DNA of 41,738 bases from Actinomycetota bacterium (GTDB lineage: Bacteria; Actinomycetota; Acidimicrobiia; IMCC26256; PALSA-610): the NCBI GenBank assembly GCA_005779395.1, contig SXJP01000005.1:1-41738 (forward strand), written 5' to 3'. The first letter of the stretch is position 1. The number at the start of each line of letters is the position of its first letter. The notes under the pieces were generated by a model that was not told where the DNA came from, made no database searches, and saw only the letters and a program-made list of their open reading frames with translations. Of this stretch, positions 25,168-35,166 are shown piece after piece. The position numbers were made by a program, and so were the translations under genes.

Positions 25168-26622
25168 TTAACCGGCTTGTTGCGTTGAGCGCAATGCACT
25201 TGCGCTCAACGCAGCAGCCGAAGCCACGACAGCCCCGACGATGTATGCGGTCATAAAACCGCGAATCCCGTCTCGCGCTTCGTGGATTATTGAGAACACC
25301 TGAATTCCCGTAGCTGAACCGAGCGCAGCGACCATTGCTTGTGCAGCGTTCACCGTGCCTAGTTGCCTGCTATCAACGGTGTTGCCGACGACCGTCAACA
25401 AGCTTGGCGACGCGATTCCCATGCCGAGGCCAGCGACTGCGAGGCCAACAAACACAAATGCCAACGAATGCTTGTCTGCGCCGAATGAGAACGACAGCAT
25501 CGCAAGAATCAAGAAACCCATCCCAAGTATCGCCATGCGCCGTTCGCCTGTCCGCACAGCGACATACCCAGATATCGGTGAAGCCGTACTGAAAATCAGC
25601 GGCCGCAGCGCCATCGCTGCAGCGGCTGCTCCCGTTGTAAATCCGAAGTGCCCTGTCACGAGCAAAGGCGAAATAATGAAGCTCCCCATGTACGCGAAAT
25701 TGGCACAAAACTGTGCAGTAATTGAAGCCGTGAAATTTCGAGTTTTGAAGAATTCCAGTGGCAGAACAGGCGATACGGCACGGCGTTCTATGCGCGGGAA
25801 CACAAGCAACATCGCTATTCCGAATGCGCCAAGAAGAATGACAGTTGGCTGACTCCAACCCAAGGATCCGCCGCGCTGCAACGTCACGAGTATCGCAATG
25901 ACACCGAGACCCAAGGTCGCAACTCCTGCCACATCGAGCGAAGCGGTACTTTTTTCGCCAGTGTCTCGAAGCACGACGAGGGCTGCGACAAGGCCACCAA
26001 CAGCGAACACGAACTGACCAACAAAAATCCACCGCCACCCAAACGCATCGACGGTCGGACCGCCGATCGCTAGACCAATCACGGGTGAACCAGCCCCTAC
26101 GAGTTGCCACCATCCGATCGCTCTGACCCTGTCGTCACCGACGAAGTGATGCATCACAATTGCTAGCGACGCTGGGCCTGTCGCGGCTCCACCAAGCGCA
26201 CCGATAACTCGAAACGCAGTTAGAGATGCAGGATCCCATGCGAGCGCCGTGAGGCCACTCATAACTGTGAAGACAGTTAGTCCGGCGAGATAAATGGTTC
26301 TATGGCCGCGAAGGTCGCCGAGTTTTCCTGCCAGCGGCATCGAGAACGCAACGGCAAGAATCGGGCCCGTCAGGGTCCATGAGAGTGAGTTTGGCGAGCT
26401 ATCAAGGTCCTTAGCGATATTGCCTAACGACACGCTGATGATCGTGATAGTGACGCCAGAAGCAAACAATCCAGCCAAGGCGCACCACAGGGCATACCAG
26501 CGGTACCTGTCGCTCTCGTGGACTGTGCCAGCGATGCGGAGTTTCCAGAGGCGAACCCAGTCGACGACCGGAACCTCTTCTGTGCCACCGAACTCGACTA
26601 TGACTTCGGATTCATTGTCCAA
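25168..26622 (-). CDS. MFS transporter, DHA2 (EmrB/QacA-like) drug:H+ antiporter family
   Basis: A 484-residue polytopic membrane protein. After a ~40-residue cytoplasmic N-terminus, repeated hydrophobic segments fit 12-14 helices. The MFS loop 2-3 motif is present ('GKLGDLRGHRTIYLAG'), as is the DHA2-type motif C area 'ALGGAATGPASLAIV'. 'WRWIFVGQFVFAVGG' is typical of the 14-helix drug-exporter group. Substrates cannot be predicted; export of toxic organics or metabolites is the family role. The 3' end contains a 14-bp perfect inverted repeat (25181-25213) inside the last codons. Upstream on the same strand lie a doubtful small ORF and an SDR gene. Confidence 0.9.
   Translation of the reverse strand: MDNESEVIVEFGGTEEVPVVDWVRLWKLRIAGTVHESDRYRWYALWCALAGLFASGVTITIISVSLGNIAKDLDSSPNSLSWTLTGPILAVAFSMPLAGKLGDLRGHRTIYLAGLTVFTVMSGLTALAWDPASLTAFRVIGALGGAATGPASLAIVMHHFVGDDRVRAIGWWQLVGAGSPVIGLAIGGPTVDAFGWRWIFVGQFVFAVGGLVAALVVLRDTGEKSTASLDVAGVATLGLGVIAILVTLQRGGSLGWSQPTVILLGAFGIAMLLVFPRIERRAVSPVLPLEFFKTRNFTASITAQFCANFAYMGSFIISPLLVTGHFGFTTGAAAAAMALRPLIFSTASPISGYVAVRTGERRMAILGMGFLILAMLSFSFGADKHSLAFVFVGLAVAGLGMGIASPSLLTVVGNTVDSRQLGTVNAAQAMVAALGSATGIQVFSIIHEARDGIRGFMTAYIVGAVVASAAALSASALRSTQQAG
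25181..25213. terminator. 14-bp perfect hairpin between convergent SCP2 and MFS genes, inside the MFS 3' end
   Basis: TGCGTTGAGCGCAA (25181-25194) and TTGCGCTCAACGCA (25200-25213) form a perfect 14-bp stem with a 5-base loop (TGCAC). The stem lies in the last ~15 codons of the MFS gene and 31 bp beyond the SCP2 stop. There is no T-tract on either side, so it is not a canonical intrinsic terminator. It may be a bidirectional U-less terminator or an mRNA-stabilising 3' structure for both convergent transcripts. Confidence 0.55.
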
Positions 26623-26634
26623 GCGTCGGCGAAG

Positions 26635-26850
26635 CTAGTTGCCTCTGTTGTCTGCGTTCGGTCCGGAGTCGACTTCTTGTTCACGCAAGGCCGCTAGTTC
26701 AAGAAACATCTCGACGGTCAGCGTCGTACGGTCCCATTTGATCGGCGCTTGAGCACAACTTGGGCCAGGCTTGAGCGGACCGCCAAACCCATTGCCTGGA
26801 CGGACAAGGGGCGGTCTCGATGTGCCACCATGGGGTTGGCGTTTGATCAC
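26635..26850 (-). CDS. Possible small hypothetical protein (71 aa)
   Basis: An open frame starting at GTG 26850, lying 24 bp after the SDR stop and ending 12 bp before the MFS start, all on one strand. The product has a Pro/Gly-rich first half ('RPPLVRPGNGFGGPLKPG') and a predicted helical second half ('TLTVEMFLELAALREQEVD'). No family is recognised, there is no clear Shine-Dalgarno sequence, and composition is unusual. It fills a ~250 bp gap that is otherwise empty and keeps operon-like spacing, which is the main argument for it. It may equally be untranslated leader of the MFS gene. Confidence 0.35.
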   Translation of the reverse strand: MIKRQPHGGTSRPPLVRPGNGFGGPLKPGPSCAQAPIKWDRTTLTVEMFLELAALREQEVDSGPNADNRGN

Positions 26851-26874
26851 CCATGGTGTTACGACATCTCACTC

Positions 26875-27768
26875 TCAGTGGTTAATACCCAATTTCGGAG
26901 CCTCTACGCACAGTTCTGCGACAGTCCAGCGGTCGTCTTTCTCTATACGGTCTGCTGGTTTCCAGCTCTGCACCCTGGTCACAGTGCCACCTTGGACCAT
27001 GAAAGTCTCGCCATTGAAGGTGCACTCCGGGCTCGCGAGATATGCCACAAATGGTGCAACGTTCGCAGGGTCCCATATATCGAAGCCCTCTTCCGGTGGC
27101 TTCACCGCGTCACCAAGTCCTGGCGTCTCTAGCGTGAGACGCGTCCTGGCACCTGGGCAGATCGAGTTGGATCGCACGTTGTAGCGCTTGAGTTCTTTCG
27201 CTGCAATTTGGCTGAGTGTGGCAATCCCAGATTTTGCTGCGCCATAGTTGGCTTGGCCAGGGTTCGAGAACACACCCGATGTTGAACTCGTGTGGATAAT
27301 CGAGCGGTCGACCTCGATCCCCGCCTTTGCCTGTTCGCGCCAGTACTTCGCAGCGAAATGCGTCGGAGCGAAGTGGCCCTTCAGGTGAACGGCTATCACC
27401 GCATCCCACTCGGCTTCGGTCATGTTGATGATCACCCGGTCACGCAGGATGCCAGCATTGTTGACGAGAATGTGAAGGTCGCCGAAGGTGTCTATGGCCG
27501 ACCGCACCATGCGCTCTGCACCTTCGAAATCCGCAACGTTCTCGCCGTTGACGATTGCTTCGCCGCCCATGGCTTCGATCTCGGCGACAACTTTTTGGGC
27601 AGGGGTGATGTCGGCACCTTCGCCGTGCCCACTGCCACCTAGGTCGTTCACAACAACCTTGGCCCCCTCGGCAGCGAACAACAGCGCATGCTCGCGTCCG
27701 AGACCGCGACCTGCTCCTGTGATGATTGCTACACGTCCATCAAGTGCACCCATGCCCATTGCTCCCAA
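26875..27768 (-). CDS. Short-chain dehydrogenase/reductase, 3-hydroxyacyl-CoA dehydrogenase-like
   Basis: A 297-residue SDR with cofactor motif 'TGAGRGLG' (17-24), 'NNAG' (103-106) and catalytic S162, Y175 and K179 ('HTSSTSG', 'ANYGAAKSG'). The 'KVVVNDLGGSGHGEG' segment and extended C-terminus resemble the (R)-hydroxyacyl-CoA dehydrogenase domain of peroxisomal multifunctional enzyme 2 and related actinobacterial proteins. NAD-dependent oxidation of a hydroxyacyl-CoA or steroid-like alcohol is therefore likely. Several Met codons crowd the start (27768, 27759, 27753); I keep the first. It lies 73 bp downstream of the PASTA kinase on the same strand. Substrate unproven. Confidence 0.87.
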   Translation of the reverse strand: MGAMGMGALDGRVAIITGAGRGLGREHALLFAAEGAKVVVNDLGGSGHGEGADITPAQKVVAEIEAMGGEAIVNGENVADFEGAERMVRSAIDTFGDLHILVNNAGILRDRVIINMTEAEWDAVIAVHLKGHFAPTHFAAKYWREQAKAGIEVDRSIIHTSSTSGVFSNPGQANYGAAKSGIATLSQIAAKELKRYNVRSNSICPGARTRLTLETPGLGDAVKPPEEGFDIWDPANVAPFVAYLASPECTFNGETFMVQGGTVTRVQSWKPADRIEKDDRWTVAELCVEAPKLGINH

Positions 27769-27841
27769 ATCGTCGTCGCCAAGATGTGTCGCAAACGTAC
27801 AGGTAGGCGCTAGCGCCCCGACAATCGCGACTCGAACTACC

Positions 27842-29773
27842 TCAGAAGTAGAGCGTTACCGAGTCGCCACGCCGGAGTTTCTCGCCCGGTTGGGGGTCCA
27901 TTGAGCTGACCACGTCTCCAGGGCTGTAATGCACGCTGTCGCAAAGCAGGCCGGCGTCTTCGATCGCCGCGCAAGCATCGTTGATCCCTAGTCCGAACGT
28001 GTTCGGCACAGTTACTAACTCGGGCCCCTTGCTTATGACAATCGTTACCGTGGACCCGTAGTCGGCTGTTGTTCCAGCGCCAGGGTCTGTCCTAATAACT
28101 AGGCCTTTCTCAACGCTGTCGCTGAACGTCTTCGACTCAGTAACCGTGAAGCCGAGGTCAATGAGCGCTGCATTGGCTTGTTTAGAGTCGCTAGAAACCT
28201 CAGGAACGGTACGCGGGGCAGGTCCTTGGCTCATGGTGACCACGACCACCGAATCGCGCTCGGCCGATTCGCCAGCCGCTGGCACCTGTTTGATTACTGT
28301 GCCCTTTTCGACGGTCTCACTATGGGCCATCTCGAATTCGGGAACTAGCCCAACGTCCTTTGCTGCTGCTTTGACGCCTCGTCGGTCGAGTGTTGCGAGG
28401 TCTGGTGTCGTGACAGATGGCGGACCACTCGATACAACAATCGTGAGTGCGCCGCTCGCCCTCACTCCAGCCGCCGGATCTTGCTGAATGACTACGCCGG
28501 CCGGATCGTCAGCTTCGCGACGTTCAATCTCAAGATCGATGTCTGCTTCAGCCGCATTAGCAACTGCTTGCGACTCTAAGAGTCCAACGACGCCTGGCAT
28601 CGTGTGAGCGGTCGCTCCGGTCAATGATCTAGCCGCATACGCCCCGCCTCCTAACACTGCCACAACTACCGTCGCAATCACGACAGGGACGAGCCGTCCT
28701 GTGCGGCGCGCTCTGCGCTTCGCGGACTTAGGTTGCTGCGTGTCATCAGCAGTACTGGGCGTGGGCGCGGCCGTATGCGCGTCCTGGTCGAAGACGTTGC
28801 CGGTCGACGCCGGGACCACATTGTCGGGCCTGCGTGGATCAGCGGCGATCGCGATAGTCGGATGCGGGTCTTCAACCTGATTGATAACCGTGCCAGCTAG
28901 AACGAGCGGCGCAGGTCGTTCGAGAGCTTCACATGCATCGCGCAATGCCGATGCCATCGTCTGAGCATCGGGGTAGCGGTCTGCAGGATCGAGGCAACCA
29001 GCGCGTTCGATGATCGCCCTAATCGGACCCCACTCGACCGGCGCTTTGATCGACTCAGATGACCGCTTCGCAAGCGTGCCCATAACAGTGTCAGCGGCAA
29101 ACGGAATTGAGCCACTGATTGCCTCGTACAGCACAATCGCGAGTGAGTAAATATCGCTACGAGCATCGAGAGCTATTCCGCGCGCCTGCTCTGGCGACGC
29201 GTAGCGAGCTGTCCCAAAAACTGCTCCTGCTGGTTCTGTCCAAGAAGCCTCGGCGAGTGCGCGTGCGAGTCCAAAGTCGGCTATCCGCACAACAGCGTGC
29301 TCGTCGAACAACAGGTTCGCTGGCTTGATATCGCGATGAACTATCCCGCGAACATGTGCGTATTCGAGCGCTCCAGCGAGGTCAGCCCCAAGCCGCGCAG
29401 CTTGCGCGAGCGACAGGTGACTTCCTCCATCGAGCATGGCGCGCAACGATCCACCGGTAAGCAGTTCAACAACCATGAAGGCGATGTGGTCCTCGCCCCA
29501 GTCGTGGACGGTAAGGATGTTCGGGTGGTGCAGTGACGCTGCGACTTGCGCTTCGGCACGAAACCTCTTCAAGAAACCGTGATCGTCGGCTAGGGCCTGA
29601 TGCAGCACTTTGACCGCCACCCGACGTTTTAGTTGCGTGTCGTCTGCCTCATAGACACGGCCGCTTGCACCGGTTCCAATCGAACGCAGTAAGCGGTACC
29701 GATTAGCTAGAACGCGACCGGATAGATCATCTCCAGAAAAGAGTGATGAGTCAATCGGACGACTTTCGGCCAT
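27842..29773 (-). CDS. pknB: PASTA-domain eukaryote-like Ser/Thr protein kinase (PknB/StkP type)
   Basis: A 643-residue membrane kinase. Cytoplasmic kinase domain: glycine loop 'IGTGASGRVYEA' (32-43), K55 in 'AVKVLH', catalytic 'HRDIKPAN' (146-153) and DFG (166-168), with an activation segment ending 'GTARYASPEQA'. A juxtamembrane basic stretch 'KSAKRRARRTGR' precedes one membrane helix (about 361-382). Four extracellular PASTA repeats of ~63 residues follow to the C-terminus; in this family they sense peptidoglycan fragments or lipid II. I use ATG 29773; the longer frame would run over the divergent membrane-protein gene. The usual partners (phosphatase PstP, FtsW, PbpA) are absent, so the local context differs from the classical pknAB locus. 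Confidence 0.93.
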   Translation of the reverse strand: MAESRPIDSSLFSGDDLSGRVLANRYRLLRSIGTGASGRVYEADDTQLKRRVAVKVLHQALADDHGFLKRFRAEAQVAASLHHPNILTVHDWGEDHIAFMVVELLTGGSLRAMLDGGSHLSLAQAARLGADLAGALEYAHVRGIVHRDIKPANLLFDEHAVVRIADFGLARALAEASWTEPAGAVFGTARYASPEQARGIALDARSDIYSLAIVLYEAISGSIPFAADTVMGTLAKRSSESIKAPVEWGPIRAIIERAGCLDPADRYPDAQTMASALRDACEALERPAPLVLAGTVINQVEDPHPTIAIAADPRRPDNVVPASTGNVFDQDAHTAAPTPSTADDTQQPKSAKRRARRTGRLVPVVIATVVVAVLGGGAYAARSLTGATAHTMPGVVGLLESQAVANAAEADIDLEIERREADDPAGVVIQQDPAAGVRASGALTIVVSSGPPSVTTPDLATLDRRGVKAAAKDVGLVPEFEMAHSETVEKGTVIKQVPAAGESAERDSVVVVTMSQGPAPRTVPEVSSDSKQANAALIDLGFTVTESKTFSDSVEKGLVIRTDPGAGTTADYGSTVTIVISKGPELVTVPNTFGLGINDACAAIEDAGLLCDSVHYSPGDVVSSMDPQPGEKLRRGDSVTLYF

Positions 29774-29846
29774 GACTGCCACGGTAGTAGCGATGCGTCC
29801 GGCCCGAGTGCCACATGCGTGCACCTCAATATGTACTGTCAGAGTA

Positions 29847-30326
29847 ATGAGAAGGCGTAATCGCGAGGAGATATTCCAACTCTTAGTGTTCGGAGTTGGT
29901 GGCGCGTTAGCGATCGTGCTCCTTGTTCTCGGGATTCTCGCCACCAACACGGACCCGGCCGACGACAATGCTCTGACTAGGACGATCGAGAACCTGATAC
30001 CGCCGAGATCGGCCACCGTTGAGTTGCAATCAGAGGTCGGCATCGAACTCGACGCGACGCTCAACTATCAGGTCCAGATATGCGTCGACGGCATGCCTAT
30101 CCCTGCCGACGAGTACGTCGCAGGGGACCCGAACCTCGGACAATTCATATTCAAGCCAGGTCCAGAACGGTCGATTCGCGAATGGGTTCAGGGTCCCCAC
30201 GCGGTGACTGTCGGATACTGGTCTCGCGCGGTCACGATCGAAGAGGTCTGGCCCGACTCGAGCACGTGCGAGCCTGCCTCGACCGGCAGCATCGAGTTCA
30301 TTTCTTGGTCGTTCACTGCTGGCTAA
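29847..30326 (+). CDS. Single-pass membrane protein of unknown function
   Basis: A 159-residue protein with a basic N-terminus ('MRRRNREE'), one membrane helix (about 12-33) and a ~125-residue extracytoplasmic domain. The domain contains two Cys (79, 141) and beta-strand-like segments ('TLNYQVQICVDG', 'HAVTVGYWSRA'). The shape suggests a small surface-exposed beta domain, but I do not recognise it. I start at ATG 29847 because the membrane anchor follows directly; the frame extends further upstream without homology. It diverges from the PASTA kinase (73 bp between starts), so shared regulation is possible. Its TAA stop directly abuts the ligA stop on the other strand. Confidence 0.7.
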   Translation: MRRRNREEIFQLLVFGVGGALAIVLLVLGILATNTDPADDNALTRTIENLIPPRSATVELQSEVGIELDATLNYQVQICVDGMPIPADEYVAGDPNLGQFIFKPGPERSIREWVQGPHAVTVGYWSRAVTIEEVWPDSSTCEPASTGSIEFISWSFTAG

Positions 30327-32393
<2,067 letters not shown>

Positions 32394-33434
32394 CTACGCC
32401 CCGACCGTGAGTTTCGTCGCCACCGCTTGATCGAATACTCGATCTGCAAGTTCATGGGCAAGACTCAGCGCGAGTTCGGCTTGGATAACTCCGTGTCCTG
32501 CTAGGCCACAAGCTGGTGTGATCATCGCTTGGCTGCGCAAACGCAAACCGTCACAGCCGCGACGTGTCAACTCGCACCAAAGTTCGACGAGCGCTCTCCA
32601 CAGGGGTGCATGCGACTCACCAACCGGCCTGTCTGTCGGGACGGCACCCCATGCGATAAAACCACCCGCGTCAAGAAAGCGGGCCAACCCGGGAGCATCC
32701 TCTAAGAAGCGCGTCGAAACTTCGAGGCCAAGCACATCGGGTCCAGCAGCGAGAGCAATGCGCGGGTCTGCCTTGCCACAGACATGGATACCCGTGCGAC
32801 ACCCAACCCCAGCAAGCGCTCCTGATAACGCATCGGTTGCCTTGTCGTGATCGACGGGCGGATCATCGTCATCCCATAGAACCAACGATGGTTCGTCGAA
32901 AAACAGTAGCAACTCAGTGTCTGGCAGTTGGGTTCGAAACAAGTTTTCGATCGTTCGAGCCCAGCCTCGAGATAACCGCGTAGCTCTGTCGAACGCGATC
33001 TCGGCCGGGACTCCGGCCTCCACTAAGGCGACTCCGAGTGTGAGTGGTCCTGTCAGTTGCGCCTTGACCCGCGCTGGTTTGCGTGGTTGTTGCAACGCCA
33101 CATCGATGAATGCGAGTAGACCCGCATGCGATGTCGATTCGAGGCTGTAATCGAACGGAGCATCGATGTCGACATCTGGATCAACCACGATAGATCCGTC
33201 CGCATTCACTGTTACTTCTGACAATGCGCGTAACCATCGAGCGAGCATGTTCTCTCTGGCATCAAGGTGCGGGAGTTCCGGCACCGCTGGCAGTTCAGGA
33301 ATCACGCGCAATACCAGTGCGGCGGCAGCCGACGGGTCTAGATGCGGGAGGCTACCTATTGCTGTGGCAAGCCCGGATGGAAAGGCGTTTCCTGGCGCTC
33401 GCCCGGAACTCGTTTCGTCGGATATTCCCACCAT
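32394..33434 (-). CDS. Core-only cobalamin-independent methionine synthase (MetE C-terminal domain) family protein
   Basis: A 346-residue UROD/MetE-like barrel. It contains only the catalytic half: the zinc ligands of MetE can be matched as H217-x-C219 ('GIHVCGKADP'), E238 ('VLGLEVS') and C309 ('ITPACGLAG'). The N-terminal half of the usual ~750-residue MetE is absent. Such short proteins are known in archaea and some bacteria, where they may take methyl groups from a corrinoid protein or another donor to make methionine. I use ATG 33434 instead of the upstream start at 33488, since the extra 18 residues carry nothing conserved. It diverges from a polytopic membrane protein (53 bp between starts) and is followed by ligA. 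Methyl donor unknown. Confidence 0.8.
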   Translation of the reverse strand: MVGISDETSSGRAPGNAFPSGLATAIGSLPHLDPSAAAALVLRVIPELPAVPELPHLDARENMLARWLRALSEVTVNADGSIVVDPDVDIDAPFDYSLESTSHAGLLAFIDVALQQPRKPARVKAQLTGPLTLGVALVEAGVPAEIAFDRATRLSRGWARTIENLFRTQLPDTELLLFFDEPSLVLWDDDDPPVDHDKATDALSGALAGVGCRTGIHVCGKADPRIALAAGPDVLGLEVSTRFLEDAPGLARFLDAGGFIAWGAVPTDRPVGESHAPLWRALVELWCELTRRGCDGLRLRSQAMITPACGLAGHGVIQAELALSLAHELADRVFDQAVATKLTVGA

Positions 33435-33487
33435 GGTGTTCCTAGGATACGAGCACCAAATATGGGTGAGCGAAGCGGGCGACGACA

Positions 33488-34369
33488 ATGATTTTGTGGG
33501 TCATTCGCAGTGCCTGGATTGTGCTGCCTGTCACATCTGGGGACACCATCGAGGCCGCAATTTCAGACTGGACAGGGCCTTCCCGTTCGGTCGCAGCAGG
33601 GTTGCTTTTCGCCTCATGGGCCATCGGCCTTCTCAGTCTGCTCAGCCCGCGTCCGCGCGCATTCACAGCGCTTCGCATCGTCGCACCTGCGTTGGCTGTC
33701 TTTACGTGCGCTGCCGCTTTGCAGGCTTCACGTCCGGTCGATTACCTGATCGCTGCGTTAGCTGTCGCAACTTGTATCGCGACATTGAGCAACACTGTTG
33801 CGGATGGATGTATCGACGCGGCCTCCTACGGCAACGAGCGGCGCCACCCTCTCCGCCTACCTCCGCAGTTCTCGTTGGTGGTAGTTCCTGCGACCGTCGT
33901 CATCGTGATATCTGGGATTTCGACAGGCCCAATGTTGCTCGCAAACAACCGTGCCCTGTTCGGCGCGATAGCCACGGTAATTGGGCTACCCGTCGCCTGG
34001 GTCGGAATCCGCTCCCTAGTTTCGTTGGAGCGCCGCTTTGTCGTTTTGGTGCCTGCTGGAATCGTCGTATCGGACGCTCTCACCTTGTGTGATCCGGTGC
34101 TGTTTCCCACCGAGCATGTCATTCACATAATCCGGTCTACGGCAATTCCTACAGCTCAAGCCGACGCACAAGATGGCGTCGTCGATGTGCGCCTGGGAAT
34201 TTCTGGGGGCCTCGAGGTGAAGATGGATGAGCCTGGCCCCTTTCCGTGTCGTGCCGGGCGTCGGCAAACAAGAACGATCAACGCCGATCGTCTATTATTC
34301 GCTCCTCTGCGGCCGACCATCGTCCTCGATGGCTGGACATCTCGTGCACGAACTCGGCATTCACACTGA
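33488..34369 (+). CDS. Polytopic membrane protein of unknown function
   Basis: A 293-residue protein with about five hydrophobic helices between residues 30 and 185 ('VAAGLLFASWAIGLLSLL', 'IVAPALAVFTCAAALQA', 'LIAALAVATCIATLS', 'FSLVVVPATVVIVISG', 'AIATVIGLPVAWVGI'). A ~100-residue C-terminal soluble region follows that may include a small beta domain ('RRFVVLVPAGIVVSDALTL'). No family is recognised beyond similarity of layout to uncharacterised actinobacterial membrane proteins. It diverges from the MetE-like gene and is 35 bp upstream of the MDMPI_N-type gene, with which it could be co-transcribed. Confidence 0.7.
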   Translation: MILWVIRSAWIVLPVTSGDTIEAAISDWTGPSRSVAAGLLFASWAIGLLSLLSPRPRAFTALRIVAPALAVFTCAAALQASRPVDYLIAALAVATCIATLSNTVADGCIDAASYGNERRHPLRLPPQFSLVVVPATVVIVISGISTGPMLLANNRALFGAIATVIGLPVAWVGIRSLVSLERRFVVLVPAGIVVSDALTLCDPVLFPTEHVIHIIRSTAIPTAQADAQDGVVDVRLGISGGLEVKMDEPGPFPCRAGRRQTRTINADRLLFAPLRPTIVLDGWTSRARTRHSH

Positions 34370-34404
34370 GTCTGGCGCAATTTGCTAGCTAAGTTCTCAA
34401 GGTC

Positions 34405-35154
34405 ATGGAACACCTAGCCCACTGCGATGCTCTCGAACGCGAGATCGGTCAATTCGTTTCTGTAGCTAAAGACGCCGATCTACTAAGCGAGGTCCCAGCG
34501 TGTCCTGGGTGGGACGTCGCGAAATTGATCCGCCATCAAGGCACTGTCCACAGATGGGCCGATTGGCATGTGCAGAATCTTGCACAAGAGCGCGCGGCCA
34601 AATCCGACATCGTTATCGAGACTCCCGAAGTTGTCGACTTCGTTGCTTGGCTGGCCGATGGTGGCGCTGCATTAGTTGCAACACTTCGCGCTACGGATCC
34701 AGAAGCTCCGATGTGGGCGTGGGGTGCCGATCAACACGTTGCATTTTGGTCTCGCAGGCAAGCGCACGAGACAGCGATCCACCGAGCAGACCTAGAGCTC
34801 GCGTTAGGGCGGACGCCGTCCATCGAGCCTTCACTCGCGATAGATGGCATAGACGAACTCCTAGCGAACATCCCTTACGCCGCGTACTTCGCTCCGAACA
34901 CAGCGAAACTCGTTGGTAATGGCGAATCGATTCACTTACATTGCACCGACTCGCACGGCGAATGGACGATCACTCTCGGCCAAGCTGGATTTAGTTGGGA
35001 GCACGCGCACACCAAGTGTGATGTCGCAGTGCGCGCCCGGGCAGATCAGCTCTTGTTGCTGCTAGTCAACCGACTCGCGCCAAGCGATCCCCGCTTTGAG
35101 ATTTTTGGAGACAGCAGCCTGCTCGAATTCTGGCTAAAGAATTCAGCGCTCTAA
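34405..35154 (+). CDS. Maleylpyruvate isomerase/DinB-fold (MDMPI_N) family protein
   Basis: A 249-residue protein of the mycothiol-dependent maleylpyruvate isomerase family common in Actinomycetota. Seen: 'VPACPGWDVAKLIRHQGTVHRW' (30-51) near the N-terminus and 'RRQAHETAIHRADLE' (117-131), in which H49, E122 and H126 can supply the three metal ligands of this four-helix fold. The C-terminal half ('DVAVRARADQLLLLLVNRL') is the usual second domain. Most family members are not isomerases of gentisate catabolism but unknown thiol-transfer or detoxification enzymes. Presence of the family suggests, but does not prove, mycothiol use. It converges on mnmA (12 bp between stops). Confidence 0.82.
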   Translation: MEHLAHCDALEREIGQFVSVAKDADLLSEVPACPGWDVAKLIRHQGTVHRWADWHVQNLAQERAAKSDIVIETPEVVDFVAWLADGGAALVATLRATDPEAPMWAWGADQHVAFWSRRQAHETAIHRADLELALGRTPSIEPSLAIDGIDELLANIPYAAYFAPNTAKLVGNGESIHLHCTDSHGEWTITLGQAGFSWEHAHTKCDVAVRARADQLLLLLVNRLAPSDPRFEIFGDSSLLEFWLKNSAL

Positions 35155-35166
35155 GTATTCTGATTC

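Noticed and set aside
25373..26113. 246-codon minus-strand frame inside the MFS gene
   Set aside because: Out-of-frame shadow with Arg/Trp/Cys-rich composition; the MFS frame has clear helices and motifs.
27769..27841. Gap between SDR and PASTA kinase checked for a tRNA
   Set aside because: 73 bp long but no cloverleaf, T-loop or CCA-like pattern could be seen.
29774..30064. 97-residue N-terminal extension of the PASTA kinase
   Set aside because: It would overlap the divergent membrane-protein gene, has no kinase or membrane features, and ATG 29773 gives a normal kinase N-terminus.
33166..34092. Long plus-strand frame overlapping the MetE-like and membrane-protein genes
   Set aside because: It crosses two well-supported genes in another frame, is rich in Arg/Cys/His without domain motifs, and has no ribosome site.
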